64,000 nt of DNA from Spodoptera frugiperda (lineage: Eukaryota; Arthropoda; Insecta; Lepidoptera; Noctuidae): positions 7,508,001-7,572,000 of the forward strand of contig NC_064214.1 of the NCBI RefSeq assembly GCF_023101765.2, written 5' to 3'. This document shows, piece by piece, positions 36,906-49,963 of this stretch; positions within the stretch are counted from its first letter, which is position 1; each line of letters starts with the position of its first letter. The position numbers were made by a program, and so were the translations under genes. The notes beneath the pieces were generated by a model, which was given only the letters and a program-made list of their open reading frames with translations, had not been told where the DNA came from and searched no databases.

Positions 36906-37097
36906 TATTTAATGGATGCCTAAATTTGAATTTGAGTTCAATAAACTCATTTACATGTTTTGGGTAATGTTACATATGTATTACTGAAATTCGGTCTAGA
37001 ATTTCTCGAGATGAAAATCCTTAAGAAGTCTTTCAGTGAGAAACTTGGTAAGCACCTACGCATATATGAATTATTTCCATTTGAAATTACACTTTGG

Positions 37098-37190
37098 AAC
37101 TAGCACCTAGCTTCACTGATAAACATAGACGTTTTAAAAGTGCCTAATTAAGGATTAGTTGAAATAAATTCCTTGACTTTGACATTTCAT
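37098..37190 (+). repeat. Repeat family F
   Basis: GCACCTAGCTTCACTGATAAAC then AAGTGCCTAATTAAGGATTA and a GACTTTGAC end. Confidence 0.75.
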
Positions 37191-38245
37191 ATTTTCTTAA
37201 GAAGAGATAGTGAATTATAAGTATAATATGTATTCCATAGGGAACGTCTCCGATAGAACATAAGTATTAGAAGAAATAAAACAAATAGAGTAATGTAACA
37301 CAAATAAATAATTCAAGCACAAAAATCTAGAACAATACAAAACAAGCTAAGAGTCCTTGATAATATTAGTTGCTAAGATAACGAATTTAGAGGAGATACA
37401 ACAATAGATACAGATGCTCTCACTATTTTCTTTAACATGCCGCAATACTTAGAAACAAAACACGTAAAGAATATATTTATGACAAAGGTTCTAAATGCGA
37501 AGATGATCAGGTCGAGACGTGACCTGAAATATATAAAGATGTTGTTTAGTCTGCCCTTCGTTATACTGTTAACAAGCCGTTGATCTTGGAGGGGGCGGTG
37601 TAGGAGCTGAATATTTATACAGACGGAAATATTGATCTAATGCTTTGGTCCTCTAATTTGTTCCAAAAATAGTGTGATGTTTTCCATTTAGGTTATTTTT
37701 TGCTTCAAAATGCTAGAGGATATTGTACAAGCACTTTTCCTATTTCTGAAATACTGAAGGACACCCACACTTCTTATTTCTGAAACTGTCTAATTTAAAA
37801 CTTTAAAGTTTAGATAGACACATTGGTTGATAAAATATACCTGGAATCTTTTTTGACAACCAAAACGTTTTTTGAGTCAATTTCCACAAATGTAAAATAA
37901 GGTAAGCGCTAAGACAGACGACATTTTTCCATGAAAAAGCTGCAGGCAAATTAAAAGGTCCTTAAAATCTCAGAAGGAAGTGTTTATTGCACAAAATTAC
38001 ACGTTTCAGTATTATAGAAGCCTCAACCACGTAATCTTGGGCCAACGCGAGCACCTTAACGGTTAATTAAAGGACATTTGTGAAGGCGTGCACAGGAAAA
38101 TGCAGCAATTTCTTACTTTTTTATTACCGTTTGAAACCTCTGCAGCGCTTACTTTGCCATCCCTTATACACGTTCATTTTCTTTGAGTTAAATTCGTCTG
38201 AGAAGTGTGTGTTTCATTTTTAATTTTACTTTTTTCAATACAGTA

Positions 38246-38390
38246 GGGGAAATATCATTTAATGACTTCTCTCACCTTGGGCGAGGCGAGAGAGTGTCAG
38301 ACTCTTACTAACTAAAAACCACTCCATTCCTACTCCTGCTTTTCAAACCAGAGCTCTGATAACCCGCTAGCCAGTCCACATATCCGGGTC
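38246..38390 (-). repeat. Repeat family C, reverse copy
   Basis: CACCTTGGGCGAGGCGAGAG, AGTGTCAGACTCTTACTAAC and TTCCTACTCCTGCTTTTC. Confidence 0.88.
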
Positions 38391-38695
38391 GAATACTCAG
38401 TTACTTAGTCTGGCTTTCAAAGTGTGGTTTGCTAGTATCTGTTTTGTTGGAACATAAAAAGATTCCAAATCAAATTATTAGACCAATAACCGAAGAAAAG
38501 TATCTCGGGTCAAAGCTAGCCTCATAATAAAAATGGGGTCTGAACATCGAAACCTAATGCCCCAATATTTTTTGGTATAAAAAAGGAAATATTGCTTGTT
38601 ACCATATAAAACTGTTTTTGTTCAAAGCAATTTTCTTTGTGAGCCGGGTCAAAATTCGAACCTGGACATAATATTGTACTTTACTTATTTATATG

Positions 38696-38778
38696 TTGAG
38701 TTCGATTGGTCGGTTGGGCAAAATATTACTGAGCTTTATCGGTTTTTCAAACATTTCTCAGTAGTAGCATGGAGTCTG
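38696..38778 (+). mobile_element. SINE family S2, 3' part
   Basis: GAGTTCGATTGGTCGGTTGGG, then AATATTACTGAG and CATTTCTCAGTAGTAGCATGG match the copy at 63869. Confidence 0.75.
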
Positions 38779-39728
38779 AAGTGCTCACTCCTTATAACAC
38801 AAATGGTGAAAAGTGGGTGTACGTTACCTATTTATATCTAGACAAATATAAAGGAACAAGGAGCAATCGAAATTTCTCGATTCCCAAACAAGTTACAAAT
38901 TACCGTATTTAGAAGTTGTCAGTAGACCCTTAGAATTGATTGGGTGCTATCGAAATTGAAATTCAAGTCGTTGAAGTTCCTTGTTTTAATACAAACTTCG
39001 GTGAGGTCCAGATAAATTTGGGATTCTTGAGGGTCCTACCTAAGTGGATTTCTGTCGCTAATGGAAGTCTAGTGAATGACTTTAGTTGGTTACTGGATCG
39101 GGATTTCGGGATCTTCTGATATTGGATTGGAAATTTGTTGTAAGGAAATTACCTTTAGAGAATTTATACCTATAACCTATAATTTTCTGTAGATAATTAC
39201 ATTCTTGTTATATGTTCCATCACTTTATGTTGCAGATAAATGGAAAAAACGTAACGATAAAATTGTAAAAATTAACCATCAAAAGACAGTTTGCATTATT
39301 AATAAAATTCCGTACAAAATCAAAATTGTTAAGTCATTCATTGTAAGCAACAAATGACTTATTTCGTATTCTATCCGTCAAGCCTCGTTAAATTGAATAC
39401 GACTTCAAATATCAAAATTGACATTTGTATCCGTCAACGTAATGTCAAGCCGTAATTTTAACATTTGTCTCATTTGACATTTTAAAAGGTTCCGTTACCT
39501 TACCCTCCGTTCCAATTTGAAGACAGAAAAACAAACATAAATTGATATAATGTAATTTTTAATCTTCCGACAAGGAAAAATCTAATTCAATTTGACTGTA
39601 CAATTTTCTTCAAACACAAAAAAAGAACTGAAATTATTCCATCATGATTTACAAAAAGGAAATATTTAATGCAAATTGGATGCTTTATTTCAATAAACGT
39701 TTTGAATGTCAAAGTTTCCAAACTTCAC

Positions 39729-39777
39729 CTGTCATAATGACAGCTGTCACTCACTAAGTCATTTTTGACAGTGACAG
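39729..39777. promoter_or_regulatory. Cluster of five TGACAG/CTGTCA sites
   Basis: CTGTCA at 39729-39734; TGACAGCTGTCA, a perfect 12-base palindrome, at 39738-39749; TGACAG at 39766-39771 and 39772-39777. TGACAG is the core bound by TALE homeodomain proteins (TGIF/achi-vis, Homothorax). More TGTCA/TGACA words lie at 39380-39480. Confidence 0.5.
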
Positions 39778-41049
39778 TAAATGTCGTTATAAATGAAAAT
39801 ACTTTTAACATCGAGCCTTTCCTTTGTTTTCCTTATTCTCAAAGTATTATCAATAAAAGTTAGTGGCTATAAAATGGCAGAAAATACTAGACGTACTGCG
39901 GATAGCCGACAGTGACGTGTTTATATCGATCGCTCGTCTGGCCGCGCCTTTACTTACAGGCTAGAACAATGCCAACTTTCAAATTGTATTACTTTTATCT
40001 AGAACGTAAATGGCTTAAGGGTGGCTTATCTCGTTGTGGTATGTAGGATTCGGAATATTTGTAGCGGCTTGACCGGCGGTTTTCTTGGATTTTGTCCAAC
40101 AATCACTTTTAGGTTATTTCTCTCTTGGCTCTGTAGGTATTGACATATTTCCTTTTGGTGTTTATTGCTATATTCTTTTGATAGTTTATATTATGATTTT
40201 GTCAGTAACGTTGTAATATGTCTAATATAATAAATTAACATCCAACAACATAACAAACAAAACAGAAAACAATATTTAAAACAAAATACAGACGAAAATA
40301 GAACACTAATCTCCCAAACGAAGCAGCAAAAAAAAAAACGAATTCGAAAAATAAAATTCAATTTCGTCCAATGTAACAGTCAAGTAGGGATGTTGCTGGG
40401 AGAATTTTAGGCCGAATTTTGCAAGCCGAATACCGAACGCCGAGCGCCGAATGGCCTGTGTTTGAACAAGAGTGGCTAGATTGAATGCTTTCCGCGCTAA
40501 GCCGGTGAATGGAGATGTGAACGAATAGTTTGGAGTTTATCTTCAACGCCATTTGCTATTGGTCTGATATTGCGAGCCGGGGTTCGGTTTACGTAGAACT
40601 TTGAGTGATTTGATGTTGCTTTCGTAGTTTCGATAGCGATTTTGTGGGGTAAGGATTGTATTTATACTAGCTGTTAGAATTCTAATGCATTGGGATTTGG
40701 GGATACGTTTATATTTTTAAGTAATAATGTCAATACATGCTCAAATAAATTAGCAAAAAAAAAAAATTACAAATAAAACAATGACAATATAATAATGAAA
40801 AACTGCCATACACAATATTTCATAAAGCTTCTAAAAGAAGAAATGTCGGTTAGCAAAAGGAAAAATGGATGCTAGATAGAAGCATCCATCAATTAAACTA
40901 CTAACCATTTTGCTCTAGGCCATCGCAGAGATACACGTCTATTTTTCATGTGGTAGTAGGTGTTGCCTACTGGACGGGATGTAGGAGCTTGCTTGCACCA
41001 CATGACATAAACGTATATACAGTGCATGTGCGAGTTACAATCGAGTCTT

Positions 41050-41142
41050 ACGGATATGTTCTCTATTTGCTCATGACATCTGAAGAAACCAGAATACGGA
41101 AATGTTCTCTATTTGCTCATAACATCTGAAGGAACCAGAAAC
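41050..41142 (+). repeat. Tandem duplication, 46-bp unit
   Basis: TGTTCTCTATTTGCTCAT and following bases occur twice. The pair is flanked by an 11-bp inverted repeat, GTGCGAGTTAC at 41028-41038 and its complement at 41149-41159. Confidence 0.88.
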
Positions 41143-41161
41143 AGAGGAGTAACTCGCACGA

Positions 41162-41201
41162 AATATTAGTAGACCTTTATGATTTAAAGGCCACTAATAT
41201 T
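41162..41201. repeat. Hairpin, 18-bp stem with two mismatches
   Basis: AATATTAGTAGACCTTTA pairs with 41184-41201 across a four-base loop. Confidence 0.8.
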
Positions 41202-41380
41202 CTTGGCCATTATTGTAAAATTCCACTATTATTCTACACAGCAAATACAGTCATGCAAGAGGTATTAATTGTAATTAAAAGAATAACAAAATAAAATATA
41301 GCAATGCATAATGTCAAAAAAGCTTGTGTAGGTATTGTTTACTCGTATAAAAACGAATTTTATTTATTCTTTTTAAAAAG

Positions 41381-41505
41381 CTGCCCCACACTAGTATACC
41401 TGTATTGTGGATGCGTTTACAAACATTCATGTTTGCATACACATGATACCCAAACCCGGAACAACAATTTGTGGATCACACAAAGAGTTGCTACGTGAGG
41501 GAACC
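41381..41505 (-). mobile_element. SINE family S1, truncated
   Basis: GATACCCAAACCCGGAACAAC and TGTGGATCACACAAAGAGTTG, the reverse of the S1 body; the tRNA-like head is missing. Confidence 0.85.
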
Positions 41506-43094
41506 AGCCATACATATTAGAAAATATCTTTTTTCTTATCAAAGAAAACAATACCTATGTATATATGTAGCCATAATAAGACGATTTTTTTCCTAAACAA
41601 TTCTATAAAAGTTTCCAAACTTCGATGTGGGTCTATCATCTATGAAATGTAATCTGTTTCCCGCAAAATGTCGAACTTTATAATGGCTCGAACAGAATCG
41701 TGTAAAAGTTCTATAAACAAGTGTGAGAACTAAGTTCTGTTTTGTTAGGCAAAGTTCTTGGGAAACTGCTTTTGATCTTGATTAAGGAACTTAAGCCACA
41801 ATCTACTGATAGTAAAAACATTGAAATTATTCTTTAAACCAAGAAGTTGTTTAACTTCACACTGATTCGCATTGTGTTTTGTTTTTCGCATATTTTCGTT
41901 TCGATATAGATCAAACCTTATTTAGAGATATTCAATTAATGTACCTATATTAACCTTTATTCTTCAAAGACTTTATTAAACAATTAAAACATTATATTAT
42001 CAACATCGATAAAAAAGTACCTACTTAGTAAACTATAATTATCACATGACGTTGCATGAAAGCTAGTGTGAGACTGTGCACTGTATAAGGTTTACAAACG
42101 ATATTTAATGTGAATATTATAGAAAACGACCTTATAGAAAATGGAAGTCAACATCTTTAAACAAACACAGATAAAAGTGTAATAAAAGTAACATAAACAC
42201 TAAAGCCTGGATAAAAGAAGTAAGAACCTAAATTGTCATTCACACTGAAGTATTCATAATTGCGTAGGAAACTTGATACTTATTATAAAACTGCCAAAAG
42301 TTTTGAGTCCTAACATCAAATTATAGCTCTCAAAGTTTGGAATTTAGATCCCAATGAAAATTTTAAGACCTAAAGTCTTGAATCGTGTTTTTTGCTACGA
42401 AATTGCGAAACTGTGGTTGACTGTAATGTTGAAGTATGTTTGTTTCTTTTTTAATGAAATTTTCAGTAGGTATTGTCACATCCTTGAGCTTGGTTAGCGT
42501 TTTAATTATGTTTTTATTTTTATTTGTTTAAGTAAGCTTCGGGTTTGAACACCAGAATGGTATTACAAATAGGGATATTTGATTTTTTGGCCAAAAATTA
42601 TACTTAGAAGACTCCATTTCATTCCTCCTTTTAAAATTGACATCTCAAAATTGTAAACCTATAAACAATGTCCATTAAACAAATGATATTCTTTTATTTA
42701 TTTCCAAATCAGTAACAAAATAAAAACAGACATTTCCGAAACCACTCACAGAATTCACCGTAATCTATTTAAAGCGACATTTTCTCGAAATTTCGAAACA
42801 TTGCGAATGTAATTAGATCAAGTGGGGCTTAGCGCCCGTGTCTCACTGAACGTGTGCTTATGAAATGTTGAGGCGTGGTGCAAGTTGGAAGACTATGGCT
42901 GTTCATGTCAACGGCAGATTTGAGGATAGTTTTGTGTCATGTAGTTGTGATAGTGACAAGTGTAATTAAAATTCTGGAGATAGAGATGAGGATACAGTTA
43001 TGAGGTCTGGAGTAGTAGATAGAGGTATAGAAAGATGTATATTTACTTTTTGTCTATATGTTAGCTACTGATTTACTATAGTAAGTACGGTCTT

Positions 43095-43200
43095 TGCATG
43101 AATTCACTGACAGACAGACTGACGGACAATTCATTTTGACGTTTCAAAAGTGCCTAATTAAGGATTAATTTGAATATTATTTTTTTGACTTTGACAAAAG
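43095..43200 (+). repeat. Repeat family F
   Basis: GACAGACAGACTGACGGAC, AAGTGCCTAATTAAGGATTA and a TTTGAC end. Confidence 0.75.
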
Positions 43201-44088
43201 ATTAAAATTAAAATATTCTGTATCTTTTAAGACAACAAAATTACATTCTATAAAATAAACATAAAAAGTTTAAATCAGGAGGCCTTGTAAAAAAATCTAG
43301 AACTTAATTGATTCTTGGGAAAGCTAATCAAGAAGTGTCTACAAAGAAAATAAATCGAGGAATGTAACAGTAATTACGTCTCTAGAACGAGGGTAGGTAT
43401 TTGAAAAATTAATTAATTTGGTATCGAACAAAGTTTAGCTAGTATTCAGGAACTTTCTTACGTAATATTGATTTTAGAGTAATTATCAGTCACTCTTATA
43501 GCCTTGTAAATCTAACGACCACTCTGGAAACAATGAAAATTATACTACTGACAATAAATATATAGTGTACTATTGAATTTCGTGGCATGTATCGTCGTCT
43601 CATATTATGACGTCGTATTAAGACAAAACCCATCACCAGCGCGCGATTGGCTTAGAAAGCCATTGAGCTTATACATAAGTATTCAGATAAGAGCCGATAT
43701 CTGCAGCAATCAAAAATATTTTAAAAACAGCAATGTTAAAAATAACAAAATATGTCAATTTTAATTCCCGCTGTCAAATGAAACTTGGACCAAACCAGTC
43801 TTGGAACCAAAGTGGGGCGGCAGAAGAAAGTCCTAGTGTTTACACGACCTGAATACCTAGATACAGAGCCTTAAACGAAGGCTTTGAGTGTTCGCTGAAA
43901 GCTCGCTGAATTAAGATGGATGAGAACATCTCTAGAATTACACGTAATTGTGGCTGAAACTCTGCGAACATTTTCAGCGTTTATTTTTCAAAGTAATTAT
44001 TATTTATTGTTCTTTCTCGTGTTTTGTTACGAAAAATTGTGTGAAAATAATGATGATTGAGCGTGTGAAGTTTAGGATTAAGTGTGGG

Positions 44089-44262
44089 ACAGCCATGTTT
44101 TGGCACGAATGGGCCGGCTCGACCGGAGTGATACCACGACCCCACAGAAAACCGACGTGAAACAACGCTTGCGTTGTGTTTCGCTGTGTGAGTGAGTTAC
44201 CAGAAAAGGAAGCTCACTACACTTTCCAATATCCGATTCCTCGACAATCCTTAAAATCTCAA
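44089..44262 (+). mobile_element. Repeat family D, 5' half
   Basis: GGGCCGGCTCGACCGGAGTG and GACGTGAAACAACGCTTGC. It stops 43 bases before a reverse family C fragment. Confidence 0.85.
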
Positions 44263-44304
44263 GTTTTATACAGAACTCAATGGAAAAGATACCACTACCT
44301 ACGA

Positions 44305-44406
44305 AAGGAAGTCTCAGGCTCTTACTGACTGCTAACCACCCCGTTCCTACTCCTGCTTTTCGAGCCGGATTTCTGGTAAACCCGCTAGGCAGTCCGCAGC
44401 TCCGAT
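44305..44406 (-). repeat. Repeat family C, partial
   Basis: CAGGCTCTTACTGACTGC then CCCCGTTCCTACTCCTGC and CGCTAGGCAGTCCGCAGC. Confidence 0.85.
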
Positions 44407-44865
44407 CAAATAATTTGTTACCAAGATATGAAAATACACAGCGAATATTCACAGAAATAACTACTAAATCATATTCTCCATACTACAAAAACCTCGAAAA
44501 ATAATCTTCTACCAAATATGGAGGCTGGATGTTGGATGTTTGAATGTTTGCTCTCCACATGATAGATTGCGGACATCCAGGACGTTGTCATGATGAATTG
44601 CTTTTATCTCGGCTCGGGTCAGTCGAGGATTTTGTAAAATTATTATAGAAAATATTTTTTTGGCGGACGTTTTGTTGGCGATAATTAATGTGTCTTAATT
44701 TTTTTGGGTAATATCATAATAATTTTATACCACGATTTTTGGATAATGAATGCCTTTCGCAATTAGGTGTAATTAATTGAATGTGATGTGATATTATGTA
44801 ATATTTATATTATAAGTTAGTATTTTGTTATTAATAAGTAATGTATAACATCACATCACACCAAT

Positions 44866-45030
44866 GTGTGACAAGTTTGTTTGTTTGGATGTTTGTCCGT
44901 CAATCACGCTGAAATCATACGGAACGGATTTTGATGAAATTTGGTATACAGACAGGGTATGAGTTGACATAGGTGATTGGATATTTATCCTACGGGAATG
45001 CGGGCGAAGCCGCTGGCAGAACCTATTTTA
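44866..45030 (+). repeat. LINE-type tail, best copy
   Basis: GTCCGTCAATCACGCTG, GATTTTGATGAAATTTGG, TACAGACAGGG and GGGAATGCGGGCGAAGCCG are the classic moth non-LTR tail. Confidence 0.8.
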
Positions 45031-45417
45031 TTTATATTACAGCTTGAATGAATTTCTGATAAATACTTTGATATGCCAAATGGTTTTAAATAGCATATAG
45101 TTCTTTTAATTCTATGTCCATTTTATATAAATAACAGTTTTCTATCTAAAAATATATGATTAAGTATATTCCCTAAGAAAAGCAACCCATCAAAAAGATG
45201 ACGCGAAAATAGGTTCTAAAGAAAAACACACCCACGTCACTCAACCGTTCACTGATCCTATTCTAGATATGGAAATAAGATCCGCGTGGAATGGACCATA
45301 CTCAGGCTTATTCATATTATGTTTTTGATAGACAGACTTTCTAGAAAAAGAAATCTAGTGTAAGTAGAATTTTTTAGCGGCGGCTTTGGAGCTGGGACTA
45401 TACGTACGTGACTATAC

Positions 45418-45735
45418 TTAGGTTGGGTGATCGGCTGTCGTACAACGTGTCGCAGGTTCGATTAACGCGTCTGTCAAAAGGTGATAATGGCATTTTCGGA
45501 GTAAAATGACAATTATTGACCCGGAGTCAGGAAGTCCTGCGCCTGAACTCTTTACAGTCGTGTCGGTCTGCTGTCCCATCGGGTTATGAAAGTAATGGAA
45601 CAGAGAGTACAACTATGTTTGCGTACACACTTGGGCACTCTAATATCTCGTGCGTATAGGACTAGTCTAGTCAGACAGACTGGCCACCATGATCGAAATT
45701 GATCAGGAGATTTACTAACGTTACTACTATCAACA
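45418..45735. repeat. S1-like SINE head joined to another moth repeat
   Basis: 45418-45470 has an S1-like head (GGCTGTCGTACAACGTGTCG, GGTTCGATTAAC). From about 45600, ACTATGTTTGCGTACACAC and GTGCGTATAGGACTAG match a separate widespread repeat I recognise but cannot classify. Confidence 0.5.
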
Positions 45736-46182
45736 CATTCCACTTCTACAAATAAAACACCCCATTCCTTACCACCCTGTACACAATATAAGCGTGCAAT
45801 ATTTTATACTAAAGTATCTCCCACACGACACAGTCTCCTCATCAACAGCTAATTGCCTTCATCGCACATACAATGTAATTTTAAACTGTTTTATGCGAAT
45901 ATGTAAATTATAATGTAACTTCGTCGTGCTACGGCAAAAGTTTCACAGTGTATCGCTTGAGGTGATGAATTAAAGATGGCGACGTACGTAGGGGGTTTGA
46001 AGCCTATGAAGTACTTTATTAAATAGGTAAGTGTCACCTTGTTATGTCATTACGTTTTAGACAAAATGGAGGAAGAAGTTTTACATTGAATTGAGAAAGT
46101 TATACAATGAATTATGATGGTCTTTCTATTTAGGTAAAGATGTTTCTTACTCACAATATCACACTGTATTTAAAATAACACA

Positions 46183-46298
46183 GTAGCCGCGTCGTGTGTA
46201 GCGCAATGCTGCTCATGAATATGAGCCCGTAGCATGGCTTGAAACTAGTTGAGTTCCTCGTCAAACACTTGTGTGAGTGAGCCGATAACATAATAATT
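46183..46298 (+). mobile_element. MITE family M2, right half
   Basis: GCTGCTCATGAATATGAGCC and GAAACTAGTTGAGTTCCTCG match the right half of 15381-15542. Confidence 0.8.
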
Positions 46299-46899
46299 AA
46301 AATAACACTTTATTCAATTTGAACTCAAGAACTGTCAGATAGAGCTAACAATTTCCCACGGAGAAACAGTTGGTTCTAAATCCCACAACAATTTCAACTC
46401 TATCATTACCAAACGAAACGACCTTGAAAGCATAACGTAGAAATCAAAAATATCATAAATCAATACAGATTTATAATTCCGAATATGTTTGCCGAAGACA
46501 AACCGAATGCTGAGCAGAGAAATGTATTACCATTCAAATCGAATCGGCTTAAAATCGCAAGAATAAATACGTGAACGAAATATAGGGACTGTACAATTCG
46601 TCAATTTCGGATTTTCGGTAACAAACTCCTTGGTACTTACAGATTAACTTTATACCCTCTGAGAGACCGAAATTCAGTTTCATACTGAAGACAGTTGCTA
46701 ATCTTATTTGAATAAATATACCTTGTGTGTAAAGGTGTTTATAACCGAAAATATTATTTAAATAAACTAGTTTTTGTTCGCTTGTGTTGATATATATTTG
46801 CAAAATAGTCAGTGTCCCAACTAAATCTGATTCAGCTCAATGGTTTAGGCATTTAAAAAGGATCACTTTCACATTTAAATTGCTTTATAAATATTTTAC

Positions 46900-47040
46900 G
46901 ATCAGATATATACGAGCGAGCGTTTCCAAACGGCAACCAACCCCGAGAGACGAGTATCACCGTTCCCTTAATTTTTGGTGACCTAATTGCATTACCCGAG
47001 CCACAGCTAAACGCTGCGCCGGTGTTATCGCAAACCTTGG
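46900..47040. other. Moderately GC-rich patch, nothing identified
   Basis: CGAGAGACGAGTATCACCG and ACGCTGCGCCGGTGTTATCG stand out from the background, but no frame or repeat is recognised. Confidence 0.3.
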
Positions 47041-47125
47041 TGTTCTAAAAAAGAAATATTTGTTTTCTGGCAAATAAAAAGTAATTTATACTTTTTACTT
47101 TATATTCTTATTCTTTTTTATAGTA

Positions 47126-47372
47126 TAAGCTGGTAAACGAGCAGACGGATCACCTGATGGTAAGCAATCACCGCCGCCCATGGACACCCGAAACACCAGA
47201 GGCGTAACAAATGCTTGCTGGGCTTTTGAAGTGGGATATAATTGGACCTCCGGTAAACTCATTCACGTAACGAAACACAACGCAAGCGTTTTGTCACGTC
47301 GATTTTCTGTGAGGCTATGGAATCACTCCGGTCAAGTCGGTCCATTGGCCAAATCATGGCTCTCCTACACTT
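47126..47372 (-). mobile_element. Repeat family D, near full length
   Basis: ACGGATCACCTGATGGTAAGC at the left and ATGGCTCTCCTACAC at the right, in the same orientation as 31348-31573. Confidence 0.85.
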
Positions 47373-47705
47373 ATTCTAGAATATCAAGGTTGAAATGCAT
47401 TACAGAATTCATTCTTCTTCAAAACGATCAATATCCTTCCAAATTCTCTACTCTAGCTCCATATATCACGGCGAAGCCATTCTTCCATATTCTAGGCTCC
47501 AGAACATTCCTAGTTCATGTTTAATCCATAAATCCTGGAATACTTTCTATAGGTCTATCTTGAGAGTAGTGCCCAACGTCAATTGTGGGAAACGATTTAT
47601 CTTCGCCTATCATTTGTCTAGTCTCGTCTTGATCCAATCGGCTATAACTCACGACCGCACTTCTGTGGCGTGAGCTGAACTGAGTAATTGAAATCGGTTT
47701 CATAT

Positions 47706-47790
47706 ATTTTACAGAATAGAATTGAGAACTATTTTTACAGAATAGATTGGGAACTATTTTTACAGAATAGAATTGAAAACTATTTTCTTG
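47706..47790 (+). repeat. Tandem repeat, 26-bp unit, three copies
   Basis: TTTTACAGAATAGAATTGAG-type units with ACAG at 47711, 47737 and 47762. Confidence 0.88.
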
Positions 47791-49110
47791 TTCGTTTCAT
47801 TAAGAATGGAGTGAGGGTAATGGATTTTTTTGGTGGAGGGATTTTAGAATTGAAAAGAAGTTTTATATATCGGATCAACATTTCAGGATCCCTAAAATGT
47901 TGATAAGAAATGTAATTTAGTTGGAATAAAGAGAGTTCTCATCCTGCACATAACGATGTAGGCATGAATTTTCTCTTCTGCATATACAATTTCTTCTGCA
48001 TAAGATATCAGAATGTGCTATCAGCTTAAGATCTAAAACGTACCAACACTTCCGCAAATAAAATAATTTGAATTTGAAAATAGGTAAATAACAATTAGGT
48101 ATTATCATAATATAGTATTTTCCACTCTTCTAGAAACAAAACTTTCAATAACTAGGTACGTATTTAGTCAAACTCCAATTAAACACAAATACAGCACTAC
48201 CCAATTACGTCGCTACCTCCATCTCTAATTACACGTGAACCAATTACATGTAAACTAACAAACAATCCCTTTAACATAACTATTCGATCAATACTTTACT
48301 AACCTACTTCCAAATAGTTCCATTTATATTAACTACAGTCAAATCTGAATTGTCGACAAACTAAACTGTGTACACCAATTCAAAATTTGTGATTCAAATG
48401 TTTCAGTTTAGCAAATAATCTGGTTGAAGCATTTTCTTATAAGTGTTTGGTTTCTTCATCATCATATTACCTTTATAACGTAACTATGTTAGTGTTTTCT
48501 TAATGGGTTATACAAGGATATTTAGTGTAGACAGACCAAGGGGTTCATAATTGAAAATATTAAAGTACTTTTTGTAGGCTATTTCCTGACTATTTCTAAA
48601 TATCTTCAGTGGTTTAAGGTGCTTGTAATTTTCTTTATACTTTGGTAATGATCAACGCATAGAATTAAAGACCTATTCAAAAATATTATAATTATTTGTG
48701 CCAACCATAATGCGAACAGACAGACAAAGACATATTAAAAGCTGTTATCAAAATCACAAAGATCTAATTGGAATAAACGCTTCGAATATCACTTTGAGTT
48801 ACTCTCGGCTCGTTTCAACGACCCATTGTCAAACAATTGCTTAAATAATCACAAACACAACTCAAAGGTTAGTAAGCACTAATATTTCAAAGACAAATTC
48901 AACTGTGTACATGAATTCCAAATCTGTGATTCAAATAAGACGATCCATAATAATTAATCTCACTAAACAATTCCTTGAACCGTTTATTCTATTTAATGAA
49001 TATTTATTCTGTTATATCGCTTTTAACGGCAATTTAACACTTGAAGATTTTGAGGAGGAAATTAGTAAACGTAAGTAATAGCAATAACCATTATGATTCA
49101 TGATTTATAA

Positions 49111-49489
49111 ACGTAGCTGTTTGATGAGGCAATTTGATTAGTTTCAAGCGAAACTAGAAGCTTATGGCCTACGGCTCGTTGCGTTCCGTGCGCGCCTTGT
49201 AGGGCCATTAGACCACCACAGATGGGGCCCAGTAGGGCTGACGCCTGATTTGGAGCTGCGGAATACCTAGCGGTTTTTTTACCTCTGGCTGCTCGAAGAG
49301 CAGGAGTAGGAGTGGGGTGTTTTTAGTCAGTGAAAGTGTGATACCCCTTCGTCACTACCAATGCGGGAGAAGTCGTTGGATGATTTACCTCCCTTAACAA
49401 GGGCTTATAGCCATGAGCAACTTTAGCCCTTGGAGTAGCTTGAAACTAGCAAAGTTACTTCATCAAACAGTTAAGTGAGTAAGCCGTTA
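49111..49489. mobile_element. MITE family M2 interrupted by a family C repeat
   Basis: The left arm at 49111-49160 (GTAGCTGTTTGATGAGG) and right arm at 49437-49489 (CATCAAACAGTTAAGTGAG) are inverted copies, as in 15381-15542, with 49166-49397 between them. Confidence 0.75.
49166..49397 (+). repeat. Repeat family C, longest copy
   Basis: CACCACAGATGGGGCCCAGT, GGAGCTGCGGAATACCTAGC, AGGAGTAGGAGTGGGGTG and GGGAGAAGTCGTTGGATG. It defines the family's order. Confidence 0.85.
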
Positions 49490-49821
49490 AATATAATTAA
49501 ATATCATACAAAAATCGCAACATTTCGAAGGATTAAGGTGAAATGAAGATAATTTCGTGGCTCATCCTGAATTTATGCTTGAATATTTTAAGGCAAGCCC
49601 CAAGAAAATGGATGTCGGTAATAAAATTACAAATGCTGCTAATATTTTCTCCTGTCTTTGTTTTTCTTTTGCGAAAGAAATTATTAGATGTCCTCGTTGA
49701 TTATACTGTGCTTTGAAGGTTGTTTGTGGCTGAAGGCCGTTTTTGTTTTAATTTTTATGATAAAATGCACCATATTTGGCTGAAATATGAGCGAAAGATC
49801 AGTTCAGAGCAATATGTTTCC

Positions 49822-49963
49822 GAAGCTACGGACTAATAAGGGGTAACCGTGGCTCCGATTCAAAGAGCAGGAGTAGGAACTGGGTGCTTTTTAGTCAGTA
49901 ATAGTCTAATACTCTCTCATCTCACCCAGGGCGGGAGAAGCCATTGGACGATTTTCTCCCCTC
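49822..49963 (+). repeat. Repeat family C
   Basis: AAGAGCAGGAGTAGGAACTGG then TTTTTAGTCAGTAATAGTC. Confidence 0.85.
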
